From contig JAMPIG010000019.1 of the NCBI GenBank assembly GCA_023662875.1, positions 1-44,676 of the forward strand: a DNA stretch of 44,676 bases, read 5' to 3'. Positions 42,489 to 44,676 of this stretch are shown here, one piece after another. How positions within the stretch are numbered: the stretch's first letter is position 1; each line of letters begins with the position of its first letter. The notes below the pieces were generated by a model. That model was not told the origin of the DNA. It did no database searches and saw only the letters and a program-made list of their open reading frames with translations. Origin of the DNA: Roseburia sp. (GTDB taxonomy: Bacteria; Bacillota; Clostridia; Lachnospirales; Lachnospiraceae). Position numbers and translations under genes: made by a program.

Positions 42489-43670
42489 TCACACCGGCCG
42501 GTACTGATAAGACGCAGCACAATTTTCCGCCATTACCCTATTATAGACTTGAACCGCTTCCCGCGCAACCGCATCTTCGCGAAATTTTAACCCGGAAAGG
42601 TAAGCGTTTTTTGCCATACTCGCACGGTCAAAATCCCTGGACAGAAAATTTTTCAGAGCGTCCGCGTACTCTTCGTTGTCCTCTTTGGTCAATAAACCAT
42701 TGACCCCACCGGTCACCAAATCCTCCACCCCTGAGGCTTTCACTGCGATGACAGGGGTGCCTCCCGCGAAGGCTTCCAGCACCACGATACCCTGGGTCTC
42801 GGTTTTGGAGGCGAAGAGAAACGCGTCCGCCGCCGCAAAATAAGCGCCCATCTCCCGGTTTGGGATTTCCCCCGTAAAAATTACTTCCTCCGCAAGTCCC
42901 CGCTCCCGGCAGAGACGTTCATACTCCGCCCTCTGGGCTCCTTCTCCCACCATCAGCATCCGAAAAGGCTTTCCGTACTTTTCCTTGAACCGGGCCAGGC
43001 TCTTAATCAGGAACGCCACGTTTTTCTCCGGCCCCATCCGGGACACCGTGAGAAACATAGGAAGCTCCTCCGCCTGATATTGCCTGCGAACAGCCTGCTT
43101 TTCCTCCTCTGTCACCCGGAAGCTTCTCTCCTCGATCCCGGTGGGAAGAATCCCCGTCCTGTCGCGCTCCACGCCGCAGGTATCCGTCAGATACCGGCGA
43201 ATCCCCTCGGTAGGGGCGAAAATATAGCTGCAGCGCCGGAAAAAGGGCTTGAGATAAAGGGGCATAAGCTTTTCCGCCCGAACCAGACCTCCGGTATAGC
43301 ATTCCACATATTTCTCATATCTGGTGTGATAAGTAAAAACAAGAGGGATCCCGTATTTTCGGGAGAGCCAGGCGGCCGTTCTCCCTACCAGCATGGGATG
43401 ATGTACATGGATCACATCGAAGCGCCTCTTCCGGAATTCCTCCTCGATCCGCAGATCAAAGGGATTCGGAATCACAATGCCGCCGACAAAACGGTGCAGC
43501 AGCGTGGCGTACCGGAAAACATCCTCCTCTTCCTCCTGCTCCCGGTAGGTGGGCGCGAAGATTACCGCCTCATGCCCCTGCGCCCGCAGGCCGACCGCCA
43601 GTCTTTCGATCGAGATGGGAACGCCGCCCATCACCGGTTTATAGTTATTTGTCATCAAGGCTATCCTCAT
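42489..43670 (-). CDS. GT4-family glycosyltransferase (GT-B fold)
   Basis: 393 residues. The N-terminal domain starts MRIALMTNNYKPVMGGVPIS, followed by IERLAVGLRAQGHEAVIFAP and the HVHHPMLVG strand. The C-terminal domain carries FLTVSRMGPEKN and the EX7E nucleotide-sugar motif in KTETQGIVVLEAFAGGTPVI. Related enzymes make glycolipids, for example diacylglycerol glucosyl- or mannosyltransferases; the acceptor is not predictable. Cytoplasmic or membrane-peripheral. GGGAG lies before the ATG. A 14-bp tandem array fills its upstream region (43690-43812). Confidence 0.92.
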   Translation of the reverse strand: MRIALMTNNYKPVMGGVPISIERLAVGLRAQGHEAVIFAPTYREQEEEEDVFRYATLLHRFVGGIVIPNPFDLRIEEEFRKRRFDVIHVHHPMLVGRTAAWLSRKYGIPLVFTYHTRYEKYVECYTGGLVRAEKLMPLYLKPFFRRCSYIFAPTEGIRRYLTDTCGVERDRTGILPTGIEERSFRVTEEEKQAVRRQYQAEELPMFLTVSRMGPEKNVAFLIKSLARFKEKYGKPFRMLMVGEGAQRAEYERLCRERGLAEEVIFTGEIPNREMGAYFAAADAFLFASKTETQGIVVLEAFAGGTPVIAVKASGVEDLVTGGVNGLLTKEDNEEYADALKNFLSRDFDRASMAKNAYLSGLKFREDAVAREAVQVYNRVMAENCAASYQYRPV

Positions 43671-43689
43671 GCTTTTTCTCCCTGCTTCT

Positions 43690-43812
43690 TCTCGGATCTT
43701 TCTTTTCCGATCTTACTTTTCTGATCTTTCTTTTTTGATTTTTTCCCGATTTTTCTTTTCCGATCTTTCTTCCTTGATCTATCTTCTCCGATTTTTCTTC
43801 TCCAATCTCCCG
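43690..43812. repeat. 14-bp tandem repeat array upstream of the glycosyltransferase
   Basis: About nine degenerate copies of CGATCTTTCTTTTC on the plus strand (GAAAAGAAAGATCG on the minus), with unit length varying between 11 and 15. It lies in the 252-bp gap between the DedA gene and the glycosyltransferase; on the minus strand it gives a purine-rich leader with many GAAAAG segments close to the ribosome site. Frames through it are open on both strands only because of the low complexity. Confidence 0.8.
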
Positions 43813-43831
43813 CCATGCCGCCTGCGGCACT
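43808..43831. repeat. Dispersed short hairpin repeat, copy 2
   Basis: TCCCGCCATGCCGCCTGCGG plus CACT, partner of 21989-22012. Confidence 0.45.
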
Positions 43832-43833
43832 TC

Positions 43834-43913
43834 TCCGGAAGGACACTGTATTTGCGTTCTTCCGGAATGATTTGGATTTCTTGGTCAGTGTATTTTGCTG
43901 ACTTGAAAAATCC
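43834..43913. repeat. Two-hairpin repeat module after the DedA gene
   Basis: Hairpin TCCGGAAG/CTTCCGGA (43834-43866) followed by GGATTTCTTGGTCAG (43874-43888) and CTGACTTGAAAAATCC (43898-43913). The architecture and the loop region (CAGTGTATTTTGCTG versus CAGCGTACTTTGCTG) match the module at 13931-14017. Both lie immediately after a stop codon on the minus strand. Confidence 0.65.
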
Positions 43914-43922
43914 TCATTCCGT

Positions 43923-44438
43923 CTACACACTTCCGAGCAGCTGGAACACCTGATCTCCCAGCACGTACCCTGCGCCCACAAACACAAAATTCCAGAGGAA
44001 GATGCCGCAGGTAGAGCTGATTACATATTTTCCCAGATTCATTTTCACCACGCCCGCGGGGATCGATACCAGCGTCCGGATCATAGGCAGAAGCTTTCCC
44101 AGGAATACTCCCATACATCCTTTCCGACGGATCCAATCCAGATTTTTTTCCAGCGCCTCCTTCTGCTTCGGGAAACGTCTTGTATAAGCGTTCAGAAAGA
44201 CCTCTCCGCCCTTCCAGCCCAGGGCGTACAGCATCAGGCTGCCCAGCAGTCCCGCCGCGACGGTGATCACCATGACCCAGAAGAAATGAATGTTTCCCCT
44301 CGCCGCCATGATACCCGACAGCGGCATGATAATCCCGGCGGGGAAGCCCGGCAGATTCAGGTATTCCAGAAAGACAATGACAAAAATAGCGATAGCGCCG
44401 TATCTCGTAAAATAATAAGTGACCGTTGACAAATCCAT
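43923..44438 (-). CDS. DedA-family (VTT-domain) membrane protein
   Basis: 171 residues from the ATG at 44438 (MDLSTVTYYFTRYGAIAIF); AAGGAG lies about 11 nt upstream, and an in-frame ATG at 44462 is an alternative. Family marks are EYLNLPGFPAGIIMPLSGIM, GSLMLYALGWKGGE, the amphipathic segment FPKQKEALEKNLDWIRRKG, and GKLLPMIRTLVSIPAGVVKM. Members are undecaprenyl-phosphate or phospholipid flippases/scramblases; which one applies here is unknown. About four or five membrane segments. It precedes the glycosyltransferase in the same direction, consistent with an envelope-lipid role. Confidence 0.9.
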   Translation of the reverse strand: MDLSTVTYYFTRYGAIAIFVIVFLEYLNLPGFPAGIIMPLSGIMAARGNIHFFWVMVITVAAGLLGSLMLYALGWKGGEVFLNAYTRRFPKQKEALEKNLDWIRRKGCMGVFLGKLLPMIRTLVSIPAGVVKMNLGKYVISSTCGIFLWNFVFVGAGYVLGDQVFQLLGSV

Positions 44439-44528
44439 TGTGATACTCACTCCTTCCTTCATTCTTAATATAAACGGGAAACCTAAATACATGCGCCAGA
44501 GAAAAGCAAAGATTTTCTAAAGAGATTT

Positions 44529-44574
44529 TAAAAAAAAGTGTACCCGGGCCGATTTTACGGCTTGGGTACACTTT
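44529..44574 (-). terminator. Strong Rho-independent terminator
   Basis: Eleven-base stem AAAGTGTACCC/GGGTACACTTT with inner CCG/CGG pairing, followed on the minus strand by a run of about nine T. It ends transcripts entering from the right, so the DedA gene probably has its own promoter in the short gap before 44438. Confidence 0.85.
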
Positions 44575-44585
44575 CCTTGTTCATG

Positions 44586-44620
44586 ACAATAGAATTCTCG
44601 CGAAGCGTGAATTCTATTGT
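44586..44620. repeat. CAATAGAATT hairpin repeat, best copy
   Basis: Perfect 11-base arms CAATAGAATTC (44587-44597) and GAATTCTATTG (44609-44619) around TCGCGAAGCGT. It directly precedes the group II intron-like sequence. Confidence 0.75.
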
Positions 44621-44626
44621 TTAAAT

Positions 44627-44676
44627 GTGTGCCCGGCGGCGCACGTTTCTAACCGGTGCAAGTCCGGAATCCGCCC
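44627..44676 (+). mobile_element. 5' end of a group II intron (domain I), truncated by the window
   Basis: From 44627 the sequence reads GTGTGCCCGGC, the GUGYG-type 5' boundary of group II introns. It is followed by a domain I-like stretch with AACCGGTGCAAGTCCGG, a common early segment of bacterial introns. Insertion 7 nt after a perfect hairpin ending in TTGTTT matches the habit of class C introns to insert behind terminator-like stems. The catalytic core and reverse transcriptase would lie beyond 44676 and cannot be seen. Confidence 0.6.

Noticed and set aside
43667-43987. Lysine/serine-rich open frames on both strands through the 14-bp array
   Set aside because: Open only because of low-complexity repeats; no ribosome site and no plausible protein.
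44640-44676. Possible cobalamin riboswitch (GGTGCAAGTCC resembles part of a B12 box)
   Set aside because: The upstream GTGTGCCCGGC boundary and hairpin context fit a group II intron better, and the window ends before any B12 core element.

Overview
The window looks like chromosome of a spore-forming Firmicute of class Clostridia, most likely Lachnospiraceae-like. Three things point there: the order rpmB / asp23-fakA / recG / degV / topoisomerase pair / rsmD-coaD; the sporulation-linked ylbJ-like and ytfJ (gerW) genes; and the AGGAGG-type ribosome binding sites. Core genes are fairly GC-rich. Almost every gene is on the minus strand; only the ylbJ-like gene and rpmB are on plus. No tRNA, rRNA, CRISPR array or complete insertion sequence was seen.

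Layout. 57-2716: small accessory enzymes (PNPOx-fold flavoprotein, two HAD phosphatases, and a GNAT gene split by a frameshift). 2713-8475: an AT-richer defence-type island holding a restriction-modification pair (HsdS plus a large nuclease-methylase fusion), a GNAT acetyltransferase and a DinD homologue. 8662-13878: RsuA-type pseudouridine synthase, YlbJ-like membrane protein, membrane-anchored amidase, coiled-coil protein, coaD, rsmD. 14018-18378: a type IIA topoisomerase pair whose A subunit has no recognisable GyrA-box. 18680-24492: degV, recG, fakA, asp23 and the divergent rpmB. 24603-27142: J-domain-like coiled-coil protein, a 46-residue membrane peptide, ytfJ, a DUF2953 protein and a small conserved protein. 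27287-33894: NUDIX, U32 (RlhA-like) protein, zapA, a secreted leucine-rich-repeat protein, ruvB and ruvA. 33939-37704: orphan nucleotidyltransferase, MATE exporter, leuD and leuC. 38065-44438: a two-component system (response regulator, secreted protein, large histidine kinase), a GT4 glycosyltransferase and a DedA protein. 44529-44676: a strong terminator, a repeat hairpin and what looks like the first 50 nt of a group II intron running out of the window.

The most unusual content is the fused nuclease-methylase with a separate specificity subunit and no translocase, next to dinD, and a dense set of short repeats in intergenic DNA: several dispersed hairpin families with two or more copies in this window, a stem-loop array before the histidine kinase, a 14-bp tandem array before the glycosyltransferase, and in-frame tandem repeats inside the histidine kinase and the LRR protein. 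All identifications come from reading sequence and recalled family knowledge; no database search was run.
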